From Bacillota bacterium (GTDB taxonomy: Bacteria > Bacillota > Clostridia > Christensenellales > CAG-138), in NCBI GenBank assembly GCA_023390655.1, contig JAEWCL010000007.1, positions 131,101 to 195,100 on the forward strand: a stretch of DNA of 64,000 nt, read 5' to 3'. The position numbers were made by a program, and so were the translations under genes. Below the pieces are notes generated by a model that was given only the letters and a program-made list of their open reading frames with translations, did not search any database and was not told the DNA's origin. Below, one piece after another: positions 51,837 to 60,101 of the stretch. The number at the start of each line of letters is the position of its first letter. Within the stretch, counting starts at the first letter, position 1.

Positions 51837-51884
51837 CACATTTGTGCAACCGCAAGAGCGGCTGCGCGTCTATTAGAGGGAAGT

Positions 51885-52481
51885 ATGCTGCTTCATTGGC
51901 AAACATTAAAGGCGCAGGTAGCGGCCTGTGAAGGCTGTACGCTGTGCAATACGCGCACCCATACGGTGTTTGGGGAAGGCAGCCAGCAGGCGGATATCCT
52001 GTTTGTCGGGGAAGGGCCCGGCCGGGAAGAAGACCTGCAGGGCCGTCCTTTCGTTGGCCCGGCCGGACAACTGCTCGATAAAATGCTGGCCGCCATTGCA
52101 CTTGACCGGGAAAAAGTATACATTGCCAATGTTGTAAAATGTCGCCCGCCGCAAAACCGCGTACCGTTAGAGGAGGAGGCGCTTGCTTGCCTGCCTTATT
52201 TAAGGGCACAGACGGGTCTGATAAAGCCCAGAATCATCGTGTGCCTGGGCGCTACAGCGGCAAAATACATCTATGACCGTGAGGTGCGCATTACGAGGGC
52301 GCGGGGCATCTGGAAAGAAAAAAAGGGCGTATGGATACTGCCCACCTACCATCCTGCGGCGCTGCTGCGGGATCCTGACAAAAAGAAGGAAGCGTGGGCG
52401 GACCTCCAGTCCATACGGGACCGTTATGCATCCCTTATCGCGGCGGGGGACGCTGTACAATCTCCCGAACAAATGGTATAA
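51885..52481 (+). CDS. udg: Type-4 uracil-DNA glycosylase
   Basis: A 198-residue Fe-S uracil-DNA glycosylase for base excision of deaminated cytosine. Cys15 and Cys18 (CEGCTLC) and the later CRPPQNR plus a Cys near residue 100 give the four [4Fe-4S] ligands. The catalytic GEGPGREED and the C-terminal HPAALLR motifs are present. AGAGGGAAG precedes ATG 51885. The stop codon overlaps the -10 of the yebC promoter. Confidence 0.93.
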   Translation: MLLHWQTLKAQVAACEGCTLCNTRTHTVFGEGSQQADILFVGEGPGREEDLQGRPFVGPAGQLLDKMLAAIALDREKVYIANVVKCRPPQNRVPLEEEALACLPYLRAQTGLIKPRIIVCLGATAAKYIYDREVRITRARGIWKEKKGVWILPTYHPAALLRDPDKKKEAWADLQSIRDRYASLIAAGDAVQSPEQMV

Positions 52482-52482
52482 T
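52474..52482 (+). promoter_or_regulatory. Extended -10 promoter for yebC
   Basis: TG-G-TATAAT, with TGTACA at 52455-52460 as a possible -35 (16 bp). It overlaps the udg stop codon. Confidence 0.55.
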
Positions 52483-52523
52483 GCACAAGGTTTCATATAC
52501 AGTCGAAAAATGGAGGTATTTTT

Positions 52524-53270
52524 ATGTCCGGCCACTCTAAATGGGCAAACATCAAAAATAAAAAGGAAAAAACCGACTCGCAGCGCGGTAAAATCTTTAC
52601 CAAGATCGGCCGTGAGATTGCGATTGCCGTAAAAGAGGGCGGCGCGGACCCCGCCAACAACTCCAAGCTGCGCGACGTTATTGCAAAAGCCAAGGCAAAC
52701 AACATGCCCAACGACAACATTGCGCGTTCGTTGAAAAAAGCGTCCGGGGAGCTTGGCAGCGTCAACTATGAAGAGGGCACTTATGAAGGCTACGGCCCCG
52801 GCGGTATCGCCGTGATTGTGGACGTTGTAACGGATAACCGCAACCGGACCGCGGCTGAAATGCGCCATATCTTTGATAAAAGCGGCGGCAGCCTGGGCGC
52901 AACCGGCTGCGTTTCCTGGATGTTTACCAAAAAAGGCGTCATCATTATCGAGCGCAGCGCGCTTCTTGATGAGGATGAAGTCATGATGGCGGCGCTTGAC
53001 GCAGGCGCCGAAGATTTTGTCCCGCAGGATGACGTTTATGAGGTGTACACCGCGCCCGCAGATTTTTCCCGCGTACGTGAAGCGCTTGAAGCGGCGGGGT
53101 ATACGTTTGTTTCCGCGGAACTTGATATGATTCCGCAGAACACGGCTGATGTTTCCGATCCTGAAACCATCCAGAAAGTGGAACGCTTTTTGGAGTGGCT
53201 GGACGACAATGACGATGTGCAGGATGTGTTCCACAACGGTATCCTGCCTGAGGCGGAAGAAGAAGATTAA
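52524..53270 (+). CDS. yebC: YebC/PmpR family protein
   Basis: A 248-residue protein starting MSGHSKWANIKNKKEKTD, the invariant opening of the YebC/TACO1 family. The middle has YEGYGPGGIAVIVDVVTDNRNRTAAEMRHIF. Older work treats it as a transcription regulator; recent work links the family to translation through poly-proline stretches. Its own promoter lies just upstream, and a hairpin terminator follows. In many species it is next to ruvC; not here. Confidence 0.95.
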   Translation: MSGHSKWANIKNKKEKTDSQRGKIFTKIGREIAIAVKEGGADPANNSKLRDVIAKAKANNMPNDNIARSLKKASGELGSVNYEEGTYEGYGPGGIAVIVDVVTDNRNRTAAEMRHIFDKSGGSLGATGCVSWMFTKKGVIIIERSALLDEDEVMMAALDAGAEDFVPQDDVYEVYTAPADFSRVREALEAAGYTFVSAELDMIPQNTADVSDPETIQKVERFLEWLDDNDDVQDVFHNGILPEAEEED

Positions 53271-53281
53271 TACGACAATTG

Positions 53282-53308
53282 GAAAGCGGTCAACAGCCGC
53301 TTTCTTTC
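53282..53308 (+). terminator. Terminator after yebC
   Basis: Stem GAAAGCGG / CCGCTTTC with loop TCAACAG, followed by TTTCT; short T-run. Confidence 0.6.
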
Positions 53309-53332
53309 TACCAATGAAGAGAGGGAGTATCG

Positions 53333-54154
53333 ATGAAAAAAGCAATCGCCTGTATCCTGCTGTGCGGAATGCTTGTCATTGGCCTAGGCGCATGCAAATC
53401 TCCGGAAGAAATCAACCAGACGGTACAGCAGCAGCGTCAGGATCCGCAGCAAATTATTATCCAGCAGCCGATCCCGCCGGAAGAGCGTTTGCTTACCGTA
53501 ACCGGAAAGGGGAAGGTTGAGGCGCAGCCGGATATCGCTACCATACAGCTTTCGGTCTATGTGCAGGCGGCTACAGCGGAAGAAGCGCAGAATCAGAACA
53601 ATGTCAAGATGGAAGCCGTTCTTACGGCCATCAAGGCATTGGGCGTTGCGGAAAAAGATATCCAAACCCAGGAGATCACTGTGTATCCGATCATGGACAA
53701 TGCAAAAAACACCCAGGAGATCACCGGATACAGCGCAACCAACGGCATAACCATCAAACTAAGGAATGTCAAGAAGAGCGGAGAACTTGTTTCTGCAGCT
53801 ACCCAGGCCGGTGCAAACGAAGTCACAAGCATCAATTTTGAGGTATTGGATGAAACGGCGGCTTATCGGCAGGCGCTTTCCGCCGCAGTAGAAGATGCCA
53901 ACGCCAAGGCGGTCATTATGGCCAAGGCTGCGGGAGCGGATATTGACGGCCCTATGACCGTGCAGGAAGGAACGAGCTACGCCACGGATATGAGCGGTAA
54001 CATGCGATATGCGGCTGCGGGGATGTCGCCAGACGGCGGTACGACAACGCCGGTGCAGGCGGGCCAGCTTACCGTAAGCGCAGAGGTTACCGTGCAGTTT
54101 AAGCTCAAATGGCCGGCGGCGACGCCTGCGCCCTCCGCTACGCCAAAGCCATAA
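53333..54154 (+). CDS. SIMPL-domain (DUF541) lipoprotein
   Basis: A 273-residue lipoprotein with signal peptide and lipobox GLGAC (Cys21), then a Gln/Pro-rich spacer and a SIMPL/DUF541 domain from about residue 50 (LTVTGKGKVEAQPDIATIQLSV, VKKSGELVSAATQAGANEV, a YRQAL-type helix). A Pro/Ala/Thr tail ends the protein. The family forms oligomeric periplasmic or surface complexes; precise role unknown. GAGAGGGAG precedes the ATG. Two terminator hairpins follow. Confidence 0.88.
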   Translation: MKKAIACILLCGMLVIGLGACKSPEEINQTVQQQRQDPQQIIIQQPIPPEERLLTVTGKGKVEAQPDIATIQLSVYVQAATAEEAQNQNNVKMEAVLTAIKALGVAEKDIQTQEITVYPIMDNAKNTQEITGYSATNGITIKLRNVKKSGELVSAATQAGANEVTSINFEVLDETAAYRQALSAAVEDANAKAVIMAKAAGADIDGPMTVQEGTSYATDMSGNMRYAAAGMSPDGGTTTPVQAGQLTVSAEVTVQFKLKWPAATPAPSATPKP

Positions 54155-54172
54155 CGCGTTCTGTTTTTCAAG

Positions 54173-54201
54173 AGCCGCGCCGTAAACGGACGCGGCTTTT
54201 T
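54173..54201 (+). terminator. First terminator after the SIMPL gene
   Basis: Stem AGCCGCG + CCG pairing with CGG + CGCGGCT across a one-base bulge, loop TAAA, then TTTTT. Confidence 0.85.
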
Positions 54202-54239
54202 GTATGCCTGTAATATGTATCCGCATGCAATCCATTTAT

Positions 54240-54272
54240 CCATGGACAAATACTCGTCCATGGTTTCGTTTT
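54240..54272 (+). terminator. Second hairpin/terminator upstream of the deacetylase
   Basis: Perfect 8-bp stem CCATGGAC / GTCCATGG with an 8-nt loop, then TTTCGTTTT. Confidence 0.6.
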
Positions 54273-54360
54273 AGAATAGTGTAAAAATACATGCGGTTTT
54301 TCCGCATATATAAAAGGAATACGCATTGTTAACGCATGAACCGGCCATTTCACTGCATAG

Positions 54361-54377
54361 ATTACTCTAAGAGTAAT
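54361..54377. promoter_or_regulatory. 17-bp palindrome before the deacetylase start
   Basis: ATTACTCTAAGAGTAAT is an 8-bp inverted repeat around a single A, placed just before the AGGAGG of the deacetylase gene. It may be an operator or an RNA hairpin near the ribosome-binding site; no regulator is assigned. Confidence 0.4.
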
Positions 54378-54395
54378 TGCGAGGAGGCGTAAACC

Positions 54396-55238
54396 GTGCG
54401 CGTTTTTGTTGTAACCAAGCGTACACTTCTGATTGCCGCCGCCGTGCTGATTTTAATTGCGGCAGGCATTATCGTGGCTGTTACGGCTGGAGGGGATGGT
54501 GGGGCAAGCCAGACCTCTGCCGCCATGCAGGGCAATGAGTATGAACTTGAGGTGCTTGCGGGAAAGCGCAAGGAGCTTCCGGTCTACAGCGTAAATAGGG
54601 ACGATAAAAAAATCGCCCTGACGGTTGACGCTGCGTGGGAGGATGATAAGACCCCCTTTATTCTGGAGCAGCTGGACCAGGCGGGCATCAAGGCCACATT
54701 CTATCTTTGTGGGTTCTGGATGGATAAATATCCGGACCATGTGAAAAGCATATTCGCAAAGGGCCATGAGCTTGGAAACCATACGGATACGCATCCGCAT
54801 ATGAGCAAGATCGACTCCGCGAAAATACAAAAGGAATTGACGGCGCTGGACGACAAAATGGAAAAGCTGACCGGAAAGCGCTGCAAAACATTCCGGGCGC
54901 CATATGGAGAATATAACGATACCGTCATCACCACCACGCGGGCAATGGGGTATGTGCCGGTACAGTGGGACATTGATACCATAGACTGGAAACAGCGCAG
55001 CACGGATGCCATACTCGCATCCGTGATCCCCAAGCTGCATCCGGGCGCAATTATTCTGTGCCACAACAACGGATATAATATTGAAGAGTATCTGCCCAAA
55101 CTGATTGCCGCAGCAAAAGAACAGGGATATGAGTTTGTAACGGTCAGCGAATTGCTGCTGCCCGGCGAGACGATGATTGACGTCAACGGCGTGCAAAAGC
55201 TCAAAGGCTCACAGCCTATTATGGAGCAGGAGGAATAA
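54396..55238 (+). CDS. Polysaccharide deacetylase, sporulation/PdaB-like
   Basis: A 280-residue NodB-domain protein starting at GTG 54396 after AGGAGG. One N-terminal membrane anchor lies at about residues 10-30. Motif 1 reads TVDAAW, where most active NodB enzymes have DDG; motif 2 is HTDTHP (zinc His residues intact), motif 3 RAPYGEYN, and the last LCHNN. The DAAW variant is known in the sporulation branch of this family. Its likely substrate is peptidoglycan or another acetylated glycan. It has a long upstream region with several palindromes. Confidence 0.88.
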   Translation: MRVFVVTKRTLLIAAAVLILIAAGIIVAVTAGGDGGASQTSAAMQGNEYELEVLAGKRKELPVYSVNRDDKKIALTVDAAWEDDKTPFILEQLDQAGIKATFYLCGFWMDKYPDHVKSIFAKGHELGNHTDTHPHMSKIDSAKIQKELTALDDKMEKLTGKRCKTFRAPYGEYNDTVITTTRAMGYVPVQWDIDTIDWKQRSTDAILASVIPKLHPGAIILCHNNGYNIEEYLPKLIAAAKEQGYEFVTVSELLLPGETMIDVNGVQKLKGSQPIMEQEE

Positions 55239-55275
55239 AAGCGTACTGCGCCTCCAGCTTATCATAGACCGATCG

Positions 55276-55307
55276 GGGAAGCGCCGGAATCCGGCGTTTC
55301 CCTTTTG
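55276..55307 (+). terminator. Intrinsic terminator after the deacetylase
   Basis: Stem GGGAAGCGCCGG pairing with CCGGCGTTTCCC (one G-T), loop AAT, then TTTTG. Confidence 0.85.
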
Positions 55308-55373
55308 TATACCACACCGCCTGGGCATGCCGGTATCTGTATTTTTCATTCTGCGGGAGGATTCTGTGCAAGG

Positions 55374-55402
55374 TTGCGAAAAAAAACGCTTTCCCCTATA
55401 AT
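55374..55402 (+). promoter_or_regulatory. Sigma-A promoter for queA-tgt-tsaE-tsaB-rimI
   Basis: TTGCGA (55374-55379) and perfect TATAAT (55397-55402) are 17 bp apart. No preQ1 riboswitch is seen in the 54-bp leader. Confidence 0.75.
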
Positions 55403-55455
55403 AAAATAGATTTGATATGCCGTAACGGCGCAACCAAAGGAAAGAAGGACCGTTT

Positions 55456-56478
55456 TTGCAGACCAGAGACTTTTTTTATGAGCTTCCGCCGGAACTGATT
55501 GCGCAGGTGCCAATGGAGGATCGCGCCGCATCCCGCCTGCTTGTTTATCATAGGACAGACTCCAAATGGACGGACACCGCATTTTCCGCCTTGCCGGTCT
55601 ATTTAAGGCCCGGCGATGTGCTGGTGCGCAACACCACGCGCGTCATTCCCGCAAGGCTGTATGGCGCGCGGGAGGATACGGGCGGCAAAATGGAGTTTTT
55701 GTTGTTGAAGCGCCTTGAGGGCGATGTATGGGAGTGCCTCGTCAAGCCCGGGCGGCGCGCAAAGACCGGCCTCACATTTCAAATATCGGAGGAGTTGAGC
55801 GCAACCGTATTGGACAGCACGCCCGATGGCGGAAGGTTGATACAGCTCAACTATACAGGCGTATTCGAAGAAGTGCTCGACCGCGTGGGTCAGATGCCCT
55901 TGCCGCCGTATATTACGGAAAAGCTCTCCGATAAAGAACGGTATCAGACCGTGTATGCGCGCGAGCGCGGGTCCGCCGCAGCGCCTACGGCAGGCCTCCA
56001 TTTTACAAATGCGCTTCTGGATACGCTCAAGGGAAACGGCATTGAGATTGTGGACGTCCTTTTGCACGTGGGGCTTGGCACCTTCCGCCCGGTTTCGGCG
56101 GAAACCGTGGAAGAGCACCACATGCATTCGGAGTATTATGAGGTAACGGAGGCCGCGGCAAACGCTATCAATAACGCTAGGGCGAACGGCGGCAGGGTAA
56201 TTGCAGTGGGCACGACCTCCTGTCGTACGCTTGAAAGCGTAACGGATGAAGATGGCGTCGTCCACGCGAAAGATGGCTGGACGAATATCTTTATTACGCC
56301 CGGTTATCGGTTCCGCGCGATTGACGGATTGATCACGAACTTCCATTTGCCGGAATCCACGCTGTTGATGCTGGTGAGCGCATTCACAACGCGCGAGGGT
56401 ATGCTCGCAGCCTACCGCCATGCAGTGGAGGAGCGGTATCGCTTTTTCAGCTTTGGCGACGCAATGCTGATTGTATAA
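55456..56478 (+). CDS. queA: S-adenosylmethionine:tRNA ribosyltransferase-isomerase
   Basis: A 340-residue enzyme that adds the cyclopentene epoxide moiety of queuosine from SAM to preQ1-tRNA. It starts at TTG 55456 after AAGAAGGAC. Family blocks: FFYELPPELIAQVPMEDR, GDVLVRNTTRVIPARLYG, PLPPYI, RERGSAAAPTAGLHFT and FHLPESTLLMLVSAF. It lies nine bases before tgt, forming the queuosine pair. Confidence 0.97.
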   Translation: MQTRDFFYELPPELIAQVPMEDRAASRLLVYHRTDSKWTDTAFSALPVYLRPGDVLVRNTTRVIPARLYGAREDTGGKMEFLLLKRLEGDVWECLVKPGRRAKTGLTFQISEELSATVLDSTPDGGRLIQLNYTGVFEEVLDRVGQMPLPPYITEKLSDKERYQTVYARERGSAAAPTAGLHFTNALLDTLKGNGIEIVDVLLHVGLGTFRPVSAETVEEHHMHSEYYEVTEAAANAINNARANGGRVIAVGTTSCRTLESVTDEDGVVHAKDGWTNIFITPGYRFRAIDGLITNFHLPESTLLMLVSAFTTREGMLAAYRHAVEERYRFFSFGDAMLIV

Positions 56479-56487
56479 GGAGTACGC

Positions 56488-57603
56488 ATGCAGTATTTTT
56501 CTTATGAGGTTTTGAAAACGTGTAAGCAGTCCGGCGCGCGGCTTGGCGTGCTCCACACGCCGCATGGCGATATTGAAACGCCCTGCTTTATGCCGGTCGG
56601 CACACAGGCGACCGTCAAGGCCATGACGCCGAGGGATTTAAAGGAGATCGATGCGCGCATCATCCTCTCCAATACCTATCATCTTTACCTGCGCCCCGGC
56701 CATGAGCTGGTGCGCGAAGCGGGCGGCCTGCACGCGTTTATGGGATGGGACAGGCCCATCTTGACGGACAGCGGCGGGTTTCAGGTGTTCAGCCTGGGCG
56801 CGAATACGCGTATTATGGAAGATGGCGTGGAATTTCGTTCCCACATCAACGGCAGCAAGCACCTTTTCACGCCGGAATCGGTGATGGAGGTGGAGCAGGC
56901 ACTGGGGGCGGATATTGCCATGTGCTTTGACGAATGTGCGCCGTACCCGAGCGACCACAGCTATACCCGCGCCGCCATGAACCGGACCCACCGCTGGGCG
57001 GAGCGCTGCAAGGCAGCGCATACCCGGCAGGATCAGGCACTGTTCGGCATTGTGCAGGGCGGCATGTGCAAGGACCTTCGCATTGAAAGCGCCAAGGCAA
57101 TTTCGGATATGGATTTTATCGGCCACGGCATAGGCGGGCTTTCCGTTGGGGAACCCAAGGAAATCATGTACGATATGCTCGAAAACATGATGCCGTATAT
57201 GCCCAAGGAGAAGCCCAGATACCTCATGGGCGTAGGCAGCCCGGACTGCCTGATTGAAGGCGCAATCCGGGGCGTGGACATGTTCGACTGCGTGTTGCAG
57301 ACCCGTATTGCAAGAAACGGGCTTGCGTTGACACGGTACGGCAAACGGATGCTGCGGAACAATGAATTTGCGCACGACTTTTCTCCGATTGAAGAAGGGT
57401 GCGAATGCTATGCATGCAAGAACTTTACGCGCGCCTATATCCGCCACCTGAACAAGGCGAAGGAAATATTGGCAGCGCATTTAATCACCATGCACAACCT
57501 GCATTTCACGCTCAGATTGATGGAAGAAGTGCGGCAGGCCATCCGGGAAGACCGGTTGCTTGATCTGCGTGCGGAATGGAAGGAAAGGGGCGGCATGGAT
57601 TGA
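56488..57603 (+). CDS. tgt: Queuine/preQ1 tRNA-ribosyltransferase
   Basis: A 371-residue TIM-barrel enzyme that swaps guanine 34 for preQ1 in GUN-anticodon tRNAs. Blocks: ETPCFMPVGTQATVKAM, DSGGFQVFSLG, MCFDECAP, FGIVQGG, GIGGLSVGEP and the zinc site CECYACKNFTRAYIRHL (Cys-x-Cys-x2-Cys plus His). GGAG precedes ATG 56488. Its stop codon overlaps the TTG start of tsaE. Confidence 0.97.
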   Translation: MQYFSYEVLKTCKQSGARLGVLHTPHGDIETPCFMPVGTQATVKAMTPRDLKEIDARIILSNTYHLYLRPGHELVREAGGLHAFMGWDRPILTDSGGFQVFSLGANTRIMEDGVEFRSHINGSKHLFTPESVMEVEQALGADIAMCFDECAPYPSDHSYTRAAMNRTHRWAERCKAAHTRQDQALFGIVQGGMCKDLRIESAKAISDMDFIGHGIGGLSVGEPKEIMYDMLENMMPYMPKEKPRYLMGVGSPDCLIEGAIRGVDMFDCVLQTRIARNGLALTRYGKRMLRNNEFAHDFSPIEEGCECYACKNFTRAYIRHLNKAKEILAAHLITMHNLHFTLRLMEEVRQAIREDRLLDLRAEWKERGGMD

Positions 57604-58076
57604 GCCTGCGCTTTGTTACCCGCGCAACGGAAGAAACCCGGCAATTGGGCGCGCGTATTGCGGAATTGTTGTTTCCCGGCGCGTTTATCGCGCTTACCGG
57701 CGGCCTTGGCGCAGGGAAGACGGCATTTTCCCAGGGGATTGGCCGGGGTTTGGGGATAGACGACGTTACAAGCCCCACATTTACCATCCTGCAGGAGCAT
57801 GAAGGGCGGTTGTCCTTGTATCATTTTGACGCTTACCGGCTGCAGGATGCGCAGGGACTTTATGATATCGGGTTTTCTGAGTATGCTTCAGGCGGCGGCG
57901 TCATATTGATGGAATGGCCGCAAAATGTTCCGGGGGCGCTTCCCAAATCCCGGCTGGATGTTACGGTTGAAGGCAGTGGGGAGTTGCCGCGTACCATTAC
58001 GCTTACGGCAACAGATGCGCGCCATCAGGCGGTCTTGGATGCGCTTGCGGCACAAGGAGAAGGAACGCTATGCTGA
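57600..58076 (+). CDS. tsaE: tRNA t6A biosynthesis ATPase TsaE
   Basis: A 158-residue P-loop ATPase that works with TsaB and TsaD in threonylcarbamoyl-adenosine 37 synthesis. TTG 57600 is preferred over the in-frame ATG 24 bases upstream: it has AAAGGGG at good spacing and overlaps the tgt stop (TTGA). Walker A is GGLGAGKTAFSQGIGRGLG, then SPTFTILQEHEG, YHFDAYRL and MEWPQNVP. It overlaps tsaB by 7 bp. Confidence 0.93.
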   Translation: MSLRFVTRATEETRQLGARIAELLFPGAFIALTGGLGAGKTAFSQGIGRGLGIDDVTSPTFTILQEHEGRLSLYHFDAYRLQDAQGLYDIGFSEYASGGGVILMEWPQNVPGALPKSRLDVTVEGSGELPRTITLTATDARHQAVLDALAAQGEGTLC

Positions 58077-58750
58077 TTTTAGGGATTGAAACGGCCAGTT
58101 CCACGGCCTCTGTCGCTTTGATGCGGGAGGACACGCTGCTATCTGAGCATAGCGTCCATCATACGCGTACGCATTCGGAAACCGTGATGCCCATGGTGGA
58201 GCACATGCTTACAGAGCTTGGTTTTGCACCGAACCAATTGGGGGCGATTGCGGTCAACTGCGGCCCCGGCTCGTTTACCGGCGTGCGCATCGGCGTCTGC
58301 GCTGCAAACGCGATGGGTGCGGCGCTCCATATTCCGGTAGTTGGCGTCAACGCGCTCGAAGCGCTCTATGAAAACGTGCGCTTCTGGCCGGGAAAGGTCT
58401 GTGCAATGATCGATGCCAGAAACGACAACGCCTACTTTGCCCAGTATGAAAATGGCGCTCAGGCAGCTGCGCCTTCTGCGGAAGAAGTTGCTGTTTATTT
58501 ACAGAATGTTCCCGCTGGGACGCTGTTTGTAGGCGATGGCGCAATGGCATATGTCCATGTGATTTTAGAGGCTGTCAAGAACGCGAAGATCGCGCCAGAG
58601 GATACTTCGCTTAGTCATGCCTCCGCGCTGTGCCGTATTGCGGGACGGCGGCTTGCACAAGCGGAAGAGCCTGCTATGGAAGCAATCCCGCTGTATTTGC
58701 GCCCTTCTCAGGCGGAGCGCATGTGGCAAAAGCTGCATGCCGACGCATAA
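58070..58750 (+). CDS. tsaB: tRNA t6A biosynthesis protein TsaB
   Basis: A 226-residue ASKHA-fold partner of TsaD. Features are ILGIETASSTASVAL at the start, HSETVMPMVEHML, and VNCGPGSFTGVRIGV. It overlaps tsaE and lies 34 bp before rimI. TsaD itself, usually the next gene, is not found in the window. Confidence 0.95.
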   Translation: MLILGIETASSTASVALMREDTLLSEHSVHHTRTHSETVMPMVEHMLTELGFAPNQLGAIAVNCGPGSFTGVRIGVCAANAMGAALHIPVVGVNALEALYENVRFWPGKVCAMIDARNDNAYFAQYENGAQAAAPSAEEVAVYLQNVPAGTLFVGDGAMAYVHVILEAVKNAKIAPEDTSLSHASALCRIAGRRLAQAEEPAMEAIPLYLRPSQAERMWQKLHADA

Positions 58751-58784
58751 AGCTTTGGAACCGGCATAGAAAGAAGGAAAGTGT

Positions 58785-59258
58785 ATGGAAGACATTATCT
58801 TCCGCCGCATGCTTAAAGCAGATCTTCCTGCCGTAGCGGAGCTGGAACAAATTTGCTTTCGCTCTCCGTGGACACTGAATATGCTAAAGGGGGAGCTCAA
58901 AAACCGACTTGCTTATTACCATGTGCTTGAGCTGGATGAGAAAATTGTTGCTTACGCGGGCATGTGGGTGGTATTTGAAGAAGCGCATATCACAAACGTC
59001 GCGGTATCGCCGGAGCACCGCAGGAAAGGGTTTGGACGGTGCATTATGCTAAACAGCATGCGCGAGGCGGTGAAGCTGCACGCAACGAAGATGACGCTGG
59101 AGGTGCGCGAAACAAACTTCGGCGCGCAGGCGCTCTATGAAAGCCTGGATTTTCAGAACGCCGGCAGGCGCAAAAAATACTACAGCGATACCGGCGAGGA
59201 TGCCTTTATCCTTTGGAACACGGACATTGTGAAAACCATCGAACAGTTGCATGCATAG
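58785..59258 (+). CDS. rimI: Ribosomal protein S18 alanine N-acetyltransferase
   Basis: A 157-residue GNAT-fold enzyme. Segments: FRRMLKADLPAVAELEQICF, the acetyl-CoA loop VSPEHRRKGFGR and VRETNFGAQALYESLDFQNAGRRKKYY, which match RimI. It acetylates the N-terminus of S18. The position after tsaB is conserved in bacteria. AGAAGGAAAG precedes ATG 58785. Confidence 0.93.
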   Translation: MEDIIFRRMLKADLPAVAELEQICFRSPWTLNMLKGELKNRLAYYHVLELDEKIVAYAGMWVVFEEAHITNVAVSPEHRRKGFGRCIMLNSMREAVKLHATKMTLEVRETNFGAQALYESLDFQNAGRRKKYYSDTGEDAFILWNTDIVKTIEQLHA

Positions 59259-59313
59259 TGGTCAGGGACTATAATAGCCTAGTACACACGCCTGTAAAGA
59301 GGGAGGGAGCGCC

Positions 59314-60081
59314 TTGTTCGTTACAATAGACGGCATCAACACCCGGTATGAAGTGTATGGCGAAGGCGAGCCTGTCCTTGTGCTGCACGGTTGGGGTGCA
59401 AGCATTGAAGCCGTACAGTCCATTGCAAACTGCATCAGCGCCATTGGCAAACAGGCGATCTGTTTTGATTTTCCCGGTTTTGGGCAAAGCGAGGAGCCTC
59501 CCGTACCCTGGGGCGTGCCAGAGTACGCCGCGTTTACGCGCAAATTCATGGAGGCGTTTTCTCTTTATGGCGTGGACGTCGTCTGCCATTCCTTTGGAGG
59601 ACGCGTCACGATTCTGCTTGCAAGCGAGGACGAAAAGCTGTTTCATCGCCTGTTGATGATCGGCGCCGCAGGGATTCGCCCCAAGCGTACGCTCAAGTGG
59701 TATGTCAGGACCTACACCTATAAGCTTGGAAAGCATCTTTCAAAAATCGATTGGGTCGATGCTATCCTGCATTTAAAGGAAAAACAGAAAACGGCAGGCT
59801 CGGAAGACTATCGGGCATTAAAAAGTGATTTGATGCGCGCCGTATTTGTGAAAACCGTAAACTTAGATTTGACGGACCGCTTACCCCGCATCAAGAACCC
59901 CACGCTTCTGATCTGGGGTGACAAGGACACGTACTCTCCATTATATATGGGCAAGCTGATGGAACAGCGCATCCCGGATGCCGGGCTTGTGGTGTTTGAA
60001 GGAGCGGGACATTTCGCCTATGCGGATCAGTATCCGCGTTTTTGCGTGGTGCTCAAGGCGTTTCTTTTGCCCCGCGCATAA
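59314..60081 (+). CDS. Alpha/beta hydrolase upstream of murF
   Basis: A 255-residue alpha/beta hydrolase starting at TTG 59314 after GGGAGGGAG. Oxyanion HGWGAS at about 26-31; the nucleophile is Ser93 in VCHSFGG, where the first position of GxSxG is Cys; GDKDTYSP gives the Asp and GAGHFAY the His. No signal peptide. The gene is 20 bp before murF, so a link to cell-wall or lipid metabolism is possible but unproven. Confidence 0.88.
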   Translation: MFVTIDGINTRYEVYGEGEPVLVLHGWGASIEAVQSIANCISAIGKQAICFDFPGFGQSEEPPVPWGVPEYAAFTRKFMEAFSLYGVDVVCHSFGGRVTILLASEDEKLFHRLLMIGAAGIRPKRTLKWYVRTYTYKLGKHLSKIDWVDAILHLKEKQKTAGSEDYRALKSDLMRAVFVKTVNLDLTDRLPRIKNPTLLIWGDKDTYSPLYMGKLMEQRIPDAGLVVFEGAGHFAYADQYPRFCVVLKAFLLPRA

Positions 60082-60101
60082 ATCGACATGAGGAGGCCCG
60101 G

